A stretch of DNA of 64,000 nt. Origin: Siphonodentalium dalli. Lineage: Eukaryota; Mollusca; Scaphopoda; Gadilida; Siphonodentaliidae. Below the pieces are notes generated by a model that saw nothing but the letters and a program-made list of their open reading frames with translations, did no database searches and was not told the DNA's origin. A program made the position numbers and the translations under genes. The number at the start of each line of letters is the position of its first letter. Positions within the stretch are counted from its first letter, which is position 1. Shown one piece after another: positions 31,233-40,993 of this stretch. The stretch is taken from assembly GCA_032622095.1 (NCBI GenBank), contig CP136063.1, forward strand, positions 23,996,987 through 24,060,986. The letters run 5' to 3'.

Positions 31233-31601
31233 ATGCCTTCAAAAACTAAGAGCAGGAAAGCACCGCTGATAAAAAAATATGGTGAGTTGATTGTTGCAAT
31301 GAGTAAAGTTCCATCTGCATATAAAAAGAAAATGATCAACGATGCTCCGAAACAAGTGATGGATTGTATTTCAGAATGTTGTCAAAATCTTTTAAAAGGT
31401 AATGTAAAACTGAATGAAGCTCAGAACCGCAAGTTACATTCGAAGCGTAAACATATCAGATATCTTGCAGACAAGAACAAACCTTTGCAACAAAAGAAGA
31501 AAATTTTGAATCAAAAAGGTGGCTTTTTACCATTATTATTTCTTGCTCCATTGATTAGCCAAACATTAGGTGCAGTTGTTAACAATATTTTGAAAAACTA
31601 A
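31233..31601 (+). CDS. GG-motif structural-like protein, paralogue 2
   Basis: 122 aa from the ATG at 31,233 (MPSKTKSRKAPLIKKYGEL). Middle block LLKGNVKLNEAQNRKL, then KKKILNQKGGFLPLLFLAP (about residues 86-104) with a hydrophobic C terminus. This block is common in Polinton/adintovirus late genes and aligns by eye with the domain in the preceding gene. No enzymatic motif is present. Intact. Confidence 0.65.
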   Translation: MPSKTKSRKAPLIKKYGELIVAMSKVPSAYKKKMINDAPKQVMDCISECCQNLLKGNVKLNEAQNRKLHSKRKHIRYLADKNKPLQQKKKILNQKGGFLPLLFLAPLISQTLGAVVNNILKN

Positions 31602-31623
31602 ATCTCAAATAAATGTGAAGAAA

Positions 31624-32326
31624 ATGGTTATTGTACCATTCAGAATGTTGGAAGATTTCAAACAATGGAAAATGTCAGAAATGAATAAACCTCAATTACC
31701 TCCTGACCCTGCAATTTCAAATGTTTCAGATTCTTACAAAGAATTGAAATAAAAATATTTCTGAATCAGAAAAGTCACAGTTATTTGGAGAAAATTTGTA
31801 CAAATTGAAAACTTCACAAAAATCTTTAAATTCAAAATTCAGTTTACCTGAACAAAAGTTATCTGAAAACTTTGGGAAAATGAGTGAACATATATTGGGA
31901 AGTGTGCCATCTAAACTTCGTGGTAAAGCACAACAAATTTTAACATTGTTGTCAACTAATCCTAAACTTAGATGGGATGATCGTGGACAATTAATTTATG
32001 GAACAGAAACAGTTACTGGATCAAATATAATTGATTTGATAAACGATGTTGTTCGTCACCGAAAAGGTTTTGACCCAGTTGGTTATGAAATATTCCTACG
32101 CGGATTGGGGGAACTTAATGTACCACAAGATTATGTAGGTAACAGGAATCGATGGTTGTGGATACAAAGACATTTAAAAGAAGGTCACACTGGTGATGAG
32201 TTTCATACACCTCATGCAACTCCTAGCAGTGGCAAGTCAAGAAAACGTTCAGTTGATATTTTCACACCTCAAAGTTTTCCTAAAACCAGAAAATCTATTT
32301 TGAAAGGATGGTCCCCACTTACATAA
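31624..32326 (+). pseudogene. Conserved Polinton protein, one frameshift
   Basis: An ATG at 31,624 opens MVIVPFRMLEDFKQW, a start typical of a conserved Polinton protein. The frame slips in an A/T run at about 31,750 and then continues openly to 32,326. The later part contains WDDRGQLIYGTE and SNIIDLINDVVRHRKGFDP, then ELNVPQDYVGN and RW, a recognisable domain near the C terminus in this family. Its 3' end overlaps the integrase start by 19 bases. Function unknown. Confidence 0.6.
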
Positions 32327-32715
32327 AATTTGACAAACTTCTAACTGAAATTTACTACACTCCAAAAGAAGTTGGTGGTTTCAGTGGAGCAAATCAACTT
32401 TTTAAAAATGCGAAAGAAACAAATAACAAAATTAAACTTCCAAATTGGACAAAAGAAATTTTCAAAATTAGTAGAGTTTGTAAAAGTACACCATTAACTT
32501 ACAAATTAGTAGATTTAGATGGTGAAAACATCGCAGGATCATTTTATGGTAAAGAAATTCAACATATAAAAGATAATAAAGTTTACGAAATTGAATCAGT
32601 TGTTGGTAAACGTTCAAGAAAAGTTGCTGGTAAATCAGTTAGAGAAATTAAAGTTCATTGGGCTGGTTATCCTAAAAAGTTTGACAGTTGGATTCCTGCC
32701 ACAAATTTGGTATAA
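32308..32715 (+). CDS. Polinton integrase lacking its catalytic core (chromodomain kept)
   Basis: 135 aa, open. The N terminus (YYTPKEVGGFSGANQLFK, residues about 17-34) matches the start of Polinton integrases. From about residue 45 (LPNWTKEIFKIS) it matches the region after the catalytic core, and residues 88-135 are a chromodomain (VYEIESVV, IKVHWAGYPKKFDSWIP). The retroviral-type D,D(35)E core, normally about 150-200 residues, is absent, yet the frame is kept. It could still bind chromatin but cannot catalyse strand transfer. A clean internal deletion is the simplest explanation. Confidence 0.8.
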   Translation: MVPTYIKFDKLLTEIYYTPKEVGGFSGANQLFKNAKETNNKIKLPNWTKEIFKISRVCKSTPLTYKLVDLDGENIAGSFYGKEIQHIKDNKVYEIESVVGKRSRKVAGKSVREIKVHWAGYPKKFDSWIPATNLV

Positions 32716-32725
32716 AACTTTTAAC

Positions 32726-32989
32726 ATGTCTCAAAATGGTTCAGTTGGTCTGGATGCTCCATCACAATTTCAAATCTGTGGAGAATAAATTGCAAAAAAT
32801 CAAGTAACATATTTTACACAAATTATTATAATTGTTGGTATAATCGCTACAGCAATTGTTCATTTAAGTTTACAAAGTGAAAATAACGAACTGTGGTTAA
32901 TTTTACTCAGTAGTTTTTTGGGATACATTTTACCAACACCGTGTTTGAAATATTTGAAAAATCAGTCGGCAGAAATTTTGAAAGTATGA
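32726..32989 (+). pseudogene. Small two-helix membrane protein, one in-frame stop
   Basis: The ATG at 32,726 opens MSQNGSVGLDAPSQFQICGE, then TAA, after which the same frame runs on to a TGA at 32,987-32,989. The second part has two hydrophobic segments (IIIIVGIIATAIVHLSL and LWLILLSSFLGYILP), and both halves resemble a small conserved Polinton membrane protein. The terminal TGA overlaps the penton ATG (ATGA). One stop is the only defect. Confidence 0.6.
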
Positions 32990-33819
32990 ATTCTTTCTAC
33001 ATTACAATTCCGAGCGACAGTTCAATGGTAATGTATCCAAACAATTCTCAATGTTGTTTTACTGTACAATTACCAAAACCAATTCAAATTGATAAAGAAA
33101 AATGGGAAGTTGCATTAGTCGAACTGATAACACCTTCAGAAACATACAATGTTACAGGGGATTCGTGTAAATTCAATTTGATTACAACTGATGCAATAAT
33201 ACTGTCTGTTCTTCAAAATCGTTTTGAAGAAAAGATATTTACGAGACCTGATGGCGTTCGTGCAATTGAAATACAGATACGAGAAGGTTCGTATACCTCT
33301 GCGGCAGATTTACTTGATACAATGCAAGATGTAATTGATGAAACACTTGGAGAAGCAATGCAAAACGAATACGGATTTCACATCAAGTACTCAAAAGTTA
33401 CAAAACGTGTGAAAATTATTCGCAAGAGTGTAAGTATCCCAAAACTAGGAATTGAATTACCACAATGTCTTTTGCACAAGTTGGGTTACAAAACTGAAAA
33501 CGATTCTGAAGATTTTTATTCAAATAATAGATTTCCGTTTGGTGTAGATTTGAATGTTGGTCATAATCAAATGTTTGTTTATTCTGATATTGGAAATGTT
33601 GAAGTACAAATTTTACGAGTTGTTTCTTTCAGAATTAAAAGAGATATCGACGGATTACATGTAAAACATGAATTTTTAAATTTACATTATGTTCCAGTTT
33701 CAAAGTCATACTTTGACAAAATTAGTGTAAATATAAGTGGCGACACAGGAAAATCAATTCAGTTTATTGATGGTAAGTCTTTGGCGAAGCTGCATTTCAG
33801 AAAACGAGAGGAGTTCTAA
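32986..33819 (+). CDS. Penton-like minor capsid protein (single jelly-roll), part B
   Basis: 277 aa from the ATG at 32,986, chosen because it overlaps the upstream stop and begins MNSFYITIPSDSS, the usual family start; an upstream in-frame extension is unlikely. The conserved N-terminal strand region is CCFTVQLPKPIQI, then KWEVALVEL (about residues 25-50). Later landmarks are GYKTEND and FLNLHYVPVSKSYF. By position and family this is the minor (penton) capsid protein of Polintons, expected at the icosahedral vertices. The C-terminal third is duplicated at 10,964-11,296. Intact. Confidence 0.7.
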   Translation: MNSFYITIPSDSSMVMYPNNSQCCFTVQLPKPIQIDKEKWEVALVELITPSETYNVTGDSCKFNLITTDAIILSVLQNRFEEKIFTRPDGVRAIEIQIREGSYTSAADLLDTMQDVIDETLGEAMQNEYGFHIKYSKVTKRVKIIRKSVSIPKLGIELPQCLLHKLGYKTENDSEDFYSNNRFPFGVDLNVGHNQMFVYSDIGNVEVQILRVVSFRIKRDIDGLHVKHEFLNLHYVPVSKSYFDKISVNISGDTGKSIQFIDGKSLAKLHFRKREEF

Positions 33820-33825
33820 AAAACA

Positions 33826-34200
33826 ATGTTCCCCGTGTATAGAGGTGTACCACGGCAATATGGTAACGGTATTGGTTCAATTTTCAAATCAGTTATGAGA
33901 TCTGCTGTACCATTTCTAAAACCGATTGGTCGGACAGCTTTACAACTTGCGAAAAAACACACTTTTGGTGTTGCAGATGAAATTATTAATCAAGGTAAAA
34001 GTCCGAAAGAAGCGTTGATGTCTGAAGGTAAAAAAGCTTTAAAATCTTTTGGCACACAAGCTAAAAATCAAATTTTGAACTCGAGACAAAAACCTAGAAA
34101 AAGAGTAGCGAATTCAAAAATGAATCATTCAGCTGTCAAACGCCGAAAAAGTCAGTCGAAAAAACATCCTAGCAGTCGAGCTCTTGATATTTTTGATTAA
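33826..34200 (+). CDS. Basic minor-capsid/core-like protein (part B)
   Basis: 124 aa, identical in protein to the part-A copy at 11,303, starting six bases after the penton stop and ending two bases before the capsid ATG. The N-terminal half is amphipathic and the C-terminal half Lys/Arg-rich (KPRKRVANSK, KRRKSQSKK), suiting DNA or membrane binding inside a virion (by analogy with adenovirus pVI/pX). Confidence 0.7.
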   Translation: MFPVYRGVPRQYGNGIGSIFKSVMRSAVPFLKPIGRTALQLAKKHTFGVADEIINQGKSPKEALMSEGKKALKSFGTQAKNQILNSRQKPRKRVANSKMNHSAVKRRKSQSKKHPSSRALDIFD

Positions 34201-34202
34201 TC

Positions 34203-35493
34203 ATGGCACAAATGGTAAATGGATCATGCGAATGCAATAAATCGGAACTTGATATAACACATGTTCCACCAACGGTGGCTACAATGTCAGAATCGCAGTG
34301 GATCGAAAATCATCCGATTGCACCGCTGAATAATTCTGCTCCGATAGAGTTTGTCATACCATCTCAAACAGAAAAGTGGACAGATATTAATCAATCTTAT
34401 CTTTATGTGAAATTCAAAATTACAAAAAAAGATGGAACTAATTTGGTAGCTGGTACGGAATTAGCACCTGTTAACAATTTCTTTCATAGCATGTTCAGCA
34501 GTATCGATGTTTACTTGAACAACAAATTGATAACTTCGAATTCTGACACTTACCCATACCGAGCATATTTCGAAAATCTGTTGGGATACTCTCCAGAATA
34601 TAAAGATAATCAATTAGCAAATTTAGAAATGTGGTATGGCGATACAGCAGAACAATTTGAAGAGAATACCAAAGGTGGTGGCAATGCTGGATTAACTTCT
34701 AGAGAAAGTTTGATCGGTAGTAGTAAATTTGTTGAACTATGTGGACGCTTACACACTGATCTGTTTCTTCAAGAAAAATATTTACCAAATGGAATTGAAA
34801 TTCGTATCAGATTAAACAGATCACCATCAAAATTTTGCCTCATTGGCTCCGAGGATGGACAAATTGTTTTCGAATCAGCAGTGTTCCATGTCAGAACAGT
34901 TAATCTCTTTCCAGCGGTCTCATATAAATTAAATCAAGAAATTGTCCAGTCAAAAATGAAACTACCTATCAGACGAGTAGAAATAAAAACTTTCACAATT
35001 AGTACTGGACTTAGATCAAAAATTGAAGACCGCTTATTTAAAGAGACTTTTTATTGCGTTGGTCGAAAATAAAGATATGAATGGAGATTTGGGTACCAAT
35101 CCATTCCACTTCAAACATTTCAGTTTGAATAAATTGGAAGTTAGTCAAGACGGTCATACAATACATAACCGTCCATTTGAACCAAACTTCGCAACAAAAC
35201 AATGTCTCAGATCATATTTATCTTTGTATCAATCTTTAGGAATGTTTGGTGTTAACAAATAAATTGGCATTAATTTAAAAGAATATATGAATGGTTATTG
35301 TTTGTGGGGTTTCGACTTGACACCGGACCAAGGAAGCGACGAGGGACATCTACATCCTATAAAGACAGGGAACCTGCGTTTGGAGCTTCAGTTCTTGACA
35401 GCTCTCACTACAACCGTCAACGTTTTGGTGTATGCTGAATTCGACAGTGAAATAGAGATCACAGCTTTGAGAGAAGTGCTTACTGACTATTAG
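34203..35493 (+). pseudogene. Major capsid protein-like gene, broken copy (part B)
   Basis: Same gene as 11,680-12,984, nearly identical, but with two lesions: a 14-base deletion at about 35,039 that shifts the frame, and an in-frame TAA at 35,260-35,262. Scattered substitutions are present (for example Pro at two N-terminal positions where A has Gln and Leu). The first 280 or so codons remain open. A truncated protein would lack most of the second jelly-roll. Confidence 0.9.
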
Positions 35494-35494
35494 G

Positions 35495-35953
35495 ATGGAG
35501 TTCACATCACAGCTATGGAACTACTATGAAGAATACCAATGTTCACAAAACTTTGCTCCGAGATGGAACCTGATCTTGGACACACTCAACAACGCTATGA
35601 TTGAAGAACTACAAGAACTTATTCGCAAGGAATTGTCAGCAAACTGTGAAGGATGTAAAATAGAACATCCTAGTCAACGTGAACATGTTCTGTGTTTGTT
35701 CTCTACAACTGATGATTGGACAAACCAGTTTATCGACTTAGCGCTGATTAAACTTGACATATACAATGTTATGGAAAGATGGTTCCCGAAGCTGATGGAG
35801 TTAAACCCACACTGCAAGGAGAAGTTCGAAGCATACGTCATGTGGGATCATCTGAGAAACAGTTTAGAGCTCAACCGCAAAAAAATCGACGCAGAGTGGA
35901 CTCTGATGTGGTCACAGCGAGTCAAAGAGAATTACAACGATGCAGACAGCTGA
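35495..35953 (+). CDS. Conserved Polinton protein of unknown function (152 aa, part B)
   Basis: Intact twin of 12,986-13,444 with five amino-acid differences (in the ELSAN, KEKFE and KKIDA regions). It starts two bases after the capsid stop and overlaps the protease start by 14 bases, the same arrangement as in part A. Confidence 0.65.
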   Translation: MEFTSQLWNYYEEYQCSQNFAPRWNLILDTLNNAMIEELQELIRKELSANCEGCKIEHPSQREHVLCLFSTTDDWTNQFIDLALIKLDIYNVMERWFPKLMELNPHCKEKFEAYVMWDHLRNSLELNRKKIDAEWTLMWSQRVKENYNDADS

Positions 35954-36413
35954 ACTTCAATATATTCTGGACAATTCCTGGTTGTGTAAACTTAACACAT
36001 ATGTTTGTGCTAGAGATCTGTTACCAGAGAAGAAACCACAACATATTCAAGCATATATTGTGAACACGCACTCATCGGATCAGCCAGGAGAACACTGGAC
36101 ATTGATGTTATTCAATGGAAGATCAGCTGTATACTTCGACTCCTTTGGACTACCACCACCGAGACGATATATGTTACCATTCATAAAAAGGAACTCATCA
36201 GCATAGACTATGAATACAACACGATATCAACATCGTGCGACAAATGTGTGTGGATTATATTGTATATTCGCACTCCACCACATGATGAAAGGAAAGAGGA
36301 TGAAAAGATTATTCAATTCTCGGGATTTCTTCAAGAATGACAGAACAATAGTTCGATGGTTTGGAAAGCACTATGGTCGATTATACAGAAAAGCAAATTT
36401 GCTGTTGAATTAA
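35940..36413 (+). pseudogene. Adenain-like protease, broken copy (part B)
   Basis: Twin of 13,431-13,904. An in-frame TAG at 36,204-36,206 replaces the Trp codon found in A and separates the His/Asp half from the Gln/Cys half, so no active enzyme can be made from this copy. The rest is nearly identical to A. Confidence 0.9.
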
Positions 36414-36664
36414 ACTTCACCAGGACATCGACGGCTGATATACATACAACGCAAAGAAGACGACGACCAGATAACAACGAATGTGTCAACAACTCCACAA
36501 AATAGACTCTTTTGTTATTGATTCAGTGTAGGATGTTGTAGGATGTTCAATTAAGTTTCTTCAAATCTGAGACCTTGTTTTGTACATAAATTATTGTTCT
36601 TTGTTAATATTATTGATGTATAATAATATATTATTGTTCATTGTTCTTGTTCTTGTTTTTGAAA

Positions 36665-36670
36665 AATAAA
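36665..36670 (+). terminator. Poly(A) signal AATAAA after the part-B capsid/protease block
   Basis: Same position and context as 14,156-14,161 in part A. Confidence 0.5.
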
Positions 36671-36788
36671 TGATAAATTTCAACAAAATCGTTTTCACTG
36701 TAGGATCCCCACCAATTGATTCTGTTCGTGTCGATGTGTCATCTCTGGTCAGAATTATACAAACTTTAAATTAGTAATGAAAAAATGT

Positions 36789-37172
36789 CTAAGTCCATTT
36801 TCATTTTTTCGATCAGAAATGTCACATCAATGACAGGAACATCTATCCTCAGGGGGGAAACTCTGGCCCAGTACAGTACCCCCCAGACATGGCCACTATG
36901 GCCCAGTACCCCCCCCCAGTCATGGCCACTATGGCCCAGTACCCCCCCCCCCATACATGGCCACTATGGCCCACTGGGGCATAGTGCCCATGTCTGGGGG
37001 ATACTGGGCCATAGTGTCCATATCTGGGGGGTACTGGGCCATAGTGTCCCTGTCTGGGGGGGTACTGGGCCATAGTGTCCCTGTCTGGGGGGTACTGGGC
37101 CATAGTGTCCCTGTCTGGGGGTACTGGGCCATAGTTTCCCCCCTGAGGATAGATGTTCCTGTCATTACTACT
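36789..37172. repeat. Right terminal palindrome of the Polinton ("flop")
   Basis: The left side has the same outer text as the 14,280 palindrome (CTAAGTCCATTTTCATTTTT, GTCACATCAATGACAGG). The right side ends GTTCCTGTCATTACTACT, the true element terminus. The core is in the opposite orientation to that at 14,280: its centre GGCCCACTGGGGC (36,968-36,980) is the reverse complement of the A centre. The GACATGGCCAC-type units lie to the left and the GACATGGGCAC, GATATGG and GACAGGGACAC units to the right. Confidence 0.85.
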
Positions 37173-37345
37173 GGGGTTATCATTAAACCTCACATCCTTG
37201 TATTGCAGGTTATGTAGATGGGAGTTATAATTAAACCTCGCATCATTGTATTGGTTATTTAGATGGAGTTATCATTATACCTCACATCCTTATATTGGTT
37301 ATTTAGATGGTTATCATTATACCTCACATCAGTGTGTTGGGGATT
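37173..37345 (+). repeat. Host minisatellite, right flank of the Polinton
   Basis: It starts with GGGGTT (37,173-37,178), the right copy of the target duplication, and continues with units of GGTTATCATTAAACCTCACA and TCCTTGTATTG, matching 10,757-10,862. Confidence 0.8.
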
Positions 37346-38470
37346 TTGGACCTTGACTTGGGGACCTTTGGTTTTGGTGAGTTTGAAGCCTGTTTACATT
37401 TCAAAATGTTGTCAGTTTTGTATCGTCTGCAGCGGAACTTGGCATGTTGAAGCAAATGTTACAAGGCATTGCACCGTTATGATTTTGGCATTGTTGAACA
37501 GAAGAGAAATACAGAATACAAATCAGTATCAAATGATAAAATGTATATGTAACGAGTCTATAATACAAATGAAAAAATTGGGGAGGGGTGGGCGATATGG
37601 GGAGAAATATGGGTTGATACCGACATAGATTTGAAGAGCGATAATGACCAATGTTGATATATTATGCATCTCAACTCTATTGTTGCGACAAGGCTATAAA
37701 ATAGGGGGGGGTCAGAAACTTAGTTATCTCTATATAGTGCCAGAATAGTTATTTATCGACTTCTATAGTGGTACAATGAAAATTAGAATCAAATTATAAA
37801 ATATGTATATAACACAACTATACCGATGAAAAGACAAATTATAATTTGGGCCGGGATTAGATGTTGGGTTGGTTATATGGAGTAAAAGGAGTTCATACGA
37901 TGAACTGACATAAATTAGTAGAGCTATGGTGATCAATGTTGCCATGTAATGCATCGCGACTGTACTGTAGCGACAATTATAAAATTAGGGGGGAGGCCTG
38001 TAATTATCTCTATCTCAAAATATGGCACCAGAATTATATAGAAAGGAATAGCAATTGATATACGTATACGGCATAGTACACATAATACCATAGACATAAG
38101 TATTGATCACATGATAAAAATATGTACATAACTCGACTATACCGATGAAAAAAATAATAAATTGGACCGGGATTAGAGTTGGGTTGGTTACATGTGGATA
38201 ATTGGATATGCGGTTAATACTGATGAAACAATATAATTTAGTAGAGTGATAAAGACCAATGTTGACACTTAGTCAGCCTATATGCGGGGAAAATAGGGGT
38301 TGATACGATAGACCAAAATAAATTTGTCGAGTGATAGTGACCAATGTTGACTTATAAAGTAATGCGACTGTACTGTCGCACAATTATCAGGTAGAAATTG
38401 TCAAATATGTACCCTGATGTCCAATATGGAGCACCTCAGAAAACATTCGCAGGGCCCTAAAATTTATTTA
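37346..38470. repeat. Degenerate ~250-300 bp repeats, no gene
   Basis: Recurring phrases GGGTTGATAC, GTGACCAATGTTGAC, TAATTATCTCTAT and ACTATACCGATGAAAA appear three or four times with drift. Related text (ATATGGGTTGATAC) is at 9680 and 9829, on the other side of the Polinton. No coding region was recognised. Confidence 0.45.
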
Positions 38471-38474
38471 ACAC

Positions 38475-38995
38475 AGGATTTCCTATTCAAATCGATTTAT
38501 GTCGATAAAACTCTTATTTTTCAAAATTTTAAGCTGAGACTTGGTGTGTCTGTGTAAAAGTCTTATATATTCCTAAAATGACAGGTTCCAGCACGTATTT
38601 ATGTTTTAGATGGCAGAAAGAATTTCTTTTCGATGATAAATTTTAATATAGGATTTGCCATTCAAAACGATTTATGTCCATAAAACTCTTATTTTTCAAA
38701 ATTTTAAGCTGAGACTTGGTACGTCTGCGTGGAATACTTATCTATTCCTAAAATGACAGGGTCTATCGCGTAATTATGTTTTAGATGGAAGAAATGAATT
38801 TTTTTCGATGGTAAATTTTAACATGGGATTGTCCCATTCAAATTGATTTATGTCGATAAAACTGTTATTTTTCAAAATTTTAAGCTGATACACGGTGTTT
38901 CTCAGTGGAATACTTATATATTCCTAAAACGGCAGGGTCCAGTACGTAATTATCTTTTAGATGGAAGAAATTGATTTGTTTCGATGATTTAAATA
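38475..38995 (+). repeat. Three tandem copies of a ~175-bp unit
   Basis: The phrase GATAAAACTCTTATTTTTCA, followed by AAATTTTAAGCTGA, starts near 38,503, 38,680 and 38,853. Units also share CCTAAAATGACAGG and TTTTAGATGG. Confidence 0.85.
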
Positions 38996-40990
38996 GCCAG
39001 CGTAAACCAGCGTAAACAAATTTAACAATCATTTTCTCAAGTGTCGTTTTGGTAAAAATATCGCTCTCTCGACGGGGAGATCTGATCCGAACAATAGCTA
39101 AGATGTATTTAGATAGAATTATTGAGAGAATTTGACAGATTATGGTGCATTTTGAGAGAAAAGAGTGGAGAAAACGTTTGCTTCAAACACGCGAATTCAG
39201 CCAATTACATTTGCAGACGAGCGCTGTCACTGTCATAATCAGATTGACAACACATTGAACAAATGCAGGCTTTAAACTCACCTTTTTGGGAGGTAAATCC
39301 AATAAATTAGATATCAATACAATCCTTCCTAAGCACATTCAAAGATATCCCGCAAGATTTTAATATCTTAGGACACAGAAACAGTCAAAATGAATGAATT
39401 TAAATCAGCTTCCGAGACGAAGCGAGACATGTATGTGTACGATTTTTATTTTTATGCGCCTTGTTTACGATGACGTCATTTGCGTTGCTTCCCAACCTTC
39501 ACCCTTTCCACTCCCAACGACATTTCAATTGGTTGAAATTAAAAAGTTCTCAAGTTTCAGCTCAACCTGAATCTAGTTACTCAATTGGTAAAAATACTTT
39601 ATCAGTAATTCTTAGTTTTATAAGTTATAACTCTAATTTTATTCACGATACGAGCTCAACATCATAATATGTCACTGTTTATGGCGGTGTTATCCAAACG
39701 TGTGCTTTGATAATGATTATAATTTTATTTTGCGATCAAACGTCAGTGCAGCACAGCAGAAACGCATAGGCACTAGTTCAATTCAGCAGAAACGCATGAG
39801 TACTACGATTATAGACACCCACTGGACGCGCTTCGCGCGTCGGTCAGTGGTTGAAAAATTTCAAACTTCTCACCACTGTAATTTAAAAAAAAATATTTTT
39901 CATGCAGATGACAAATTTTAGGTGCTAAAAAGTCACGCTGGTGTCTGGAGCCACTGTTTCGCAGAAATCGCTACTACTTCATACTGGTGGGGTCAAGGTC
40001 ACCTGAAACAATATTTTACAAAACTCAAAGACATCCTCTAAAAATCCACAAATTCATAACTAACCTTCTCTCAATAAACATACCACACCCATGGTGACAG
40101 AAAACACTGGTACTCTATTCTAAGAAATTTACCCCTACTGATCATTCGAAACTGTGGAGTGTCACCATAGAGCCAGTGGCCACCATGTTGGAATAGAATT
40201 GACAAATTAACAAAAAGAATTTATTTTTATTTTTCGATCAGCCTCCCCATATCAACACTAATAAATTTGAAGAACACAATCACCTTTATTCAAAATTAAA
40301 TGATTTATGTGGATTTAGTTGACATTGGCGCATAGCATTCGGCAAACCTCGCCAGATTCCGTACCGTAATTTCAGTTTGAAGTTACGTCCCCTACATGGC
40401 CCATAGCAAGGTTGGAAATGGTGACGTAATTTTCGTCGTTAGAAAATGGCTGCACCGAGAATTTATTGGCGTTTGCATTCAAACAACAACAACTCTTCTC
40501 CCTTTAAATTCTGGTGCTGAATTATATGTTGTTATGTCGGCGTTTGTTTTCATCGACTATAAGGCGGTCCGGAAAAAGTAACGGGTCGGATTAATTTCGG
40601 CCTTGTAAAAATGGCGGAAAGTGCTGGCCGCACTCGAATCAAATCCGGGAATATCAGTTCATTTGACAATTACTGACTCAGTGACTGACACTGACAGCTT
40701 TGGATTAACAGTGATTGGTATATTTAATTTATAGCCAATTGTTCCATATATTTACAAAGGGATTTTACGCATCTATGCGGATAAGTAACAGTTTCAGTCA
40801 CCAATTTCAACAATAGTGCTCAAGTCAAGAAAATATAGGCAGTTTCTAAATTCTACGAACAAGTCTTAGAGTCGGGACTCAGTTACTGTTACTAGTACCG
40901 GGGTACTTTTAAACATTAGCGTTTCTACTCTAGTTAATTGTGGAAAAACAGTCGGTTTGAGAATAGAATATATAGCTAAATTCAGCTAGG
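38996..40990. other. Intergenic; possible promoter-like motifs only
   Basis: No gene recognised. Points of note are a TGACGTCA (CRE) at 39,471-39,478, a GC hairpin at 39,819-39,850 (GACGCGC, loop TTC, GCGCGTC, with outer CCACTG/CAGTGG), and AAAATGGCGGAAA near 40,606, which resembles a YY1-type start-site motif. None is enough to call a promoter. Confidence 0.35.
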
Positions 40991-40993
40991 TTA

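Larger units (their letters stand above)
10863..37172 (+). mobile_element. Composite Polinton/Maverick (adintovirus-like) element, 26.3 kb
   Basis: The outer ends are inverted repeats (AGTAGTAATG at 10,863; CATTACTACT ending at 37,172) flanked by the direct repeat GGGGTT (10,857-10,862 and 37,173-37,178). A 6-bp duplication and AGT termini are standard for Polintons. Gene content is diagnostic: family-B DNA polymerase, A32-like packaging ATPase, chromodomain integrase, adenain-like protease and jelly-roll-type capsid proteins. It has two parts: A (10,863-~14,557), an internally deleted copy, and B (~14,557-37,172), joined through one palindrome. B carries a nested 6.8-kb insertion. Many B genes are broken and the integrase lacks its catalytic core, so the element is a fossil or at best depends on other copies. 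Confidence 0.9.
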
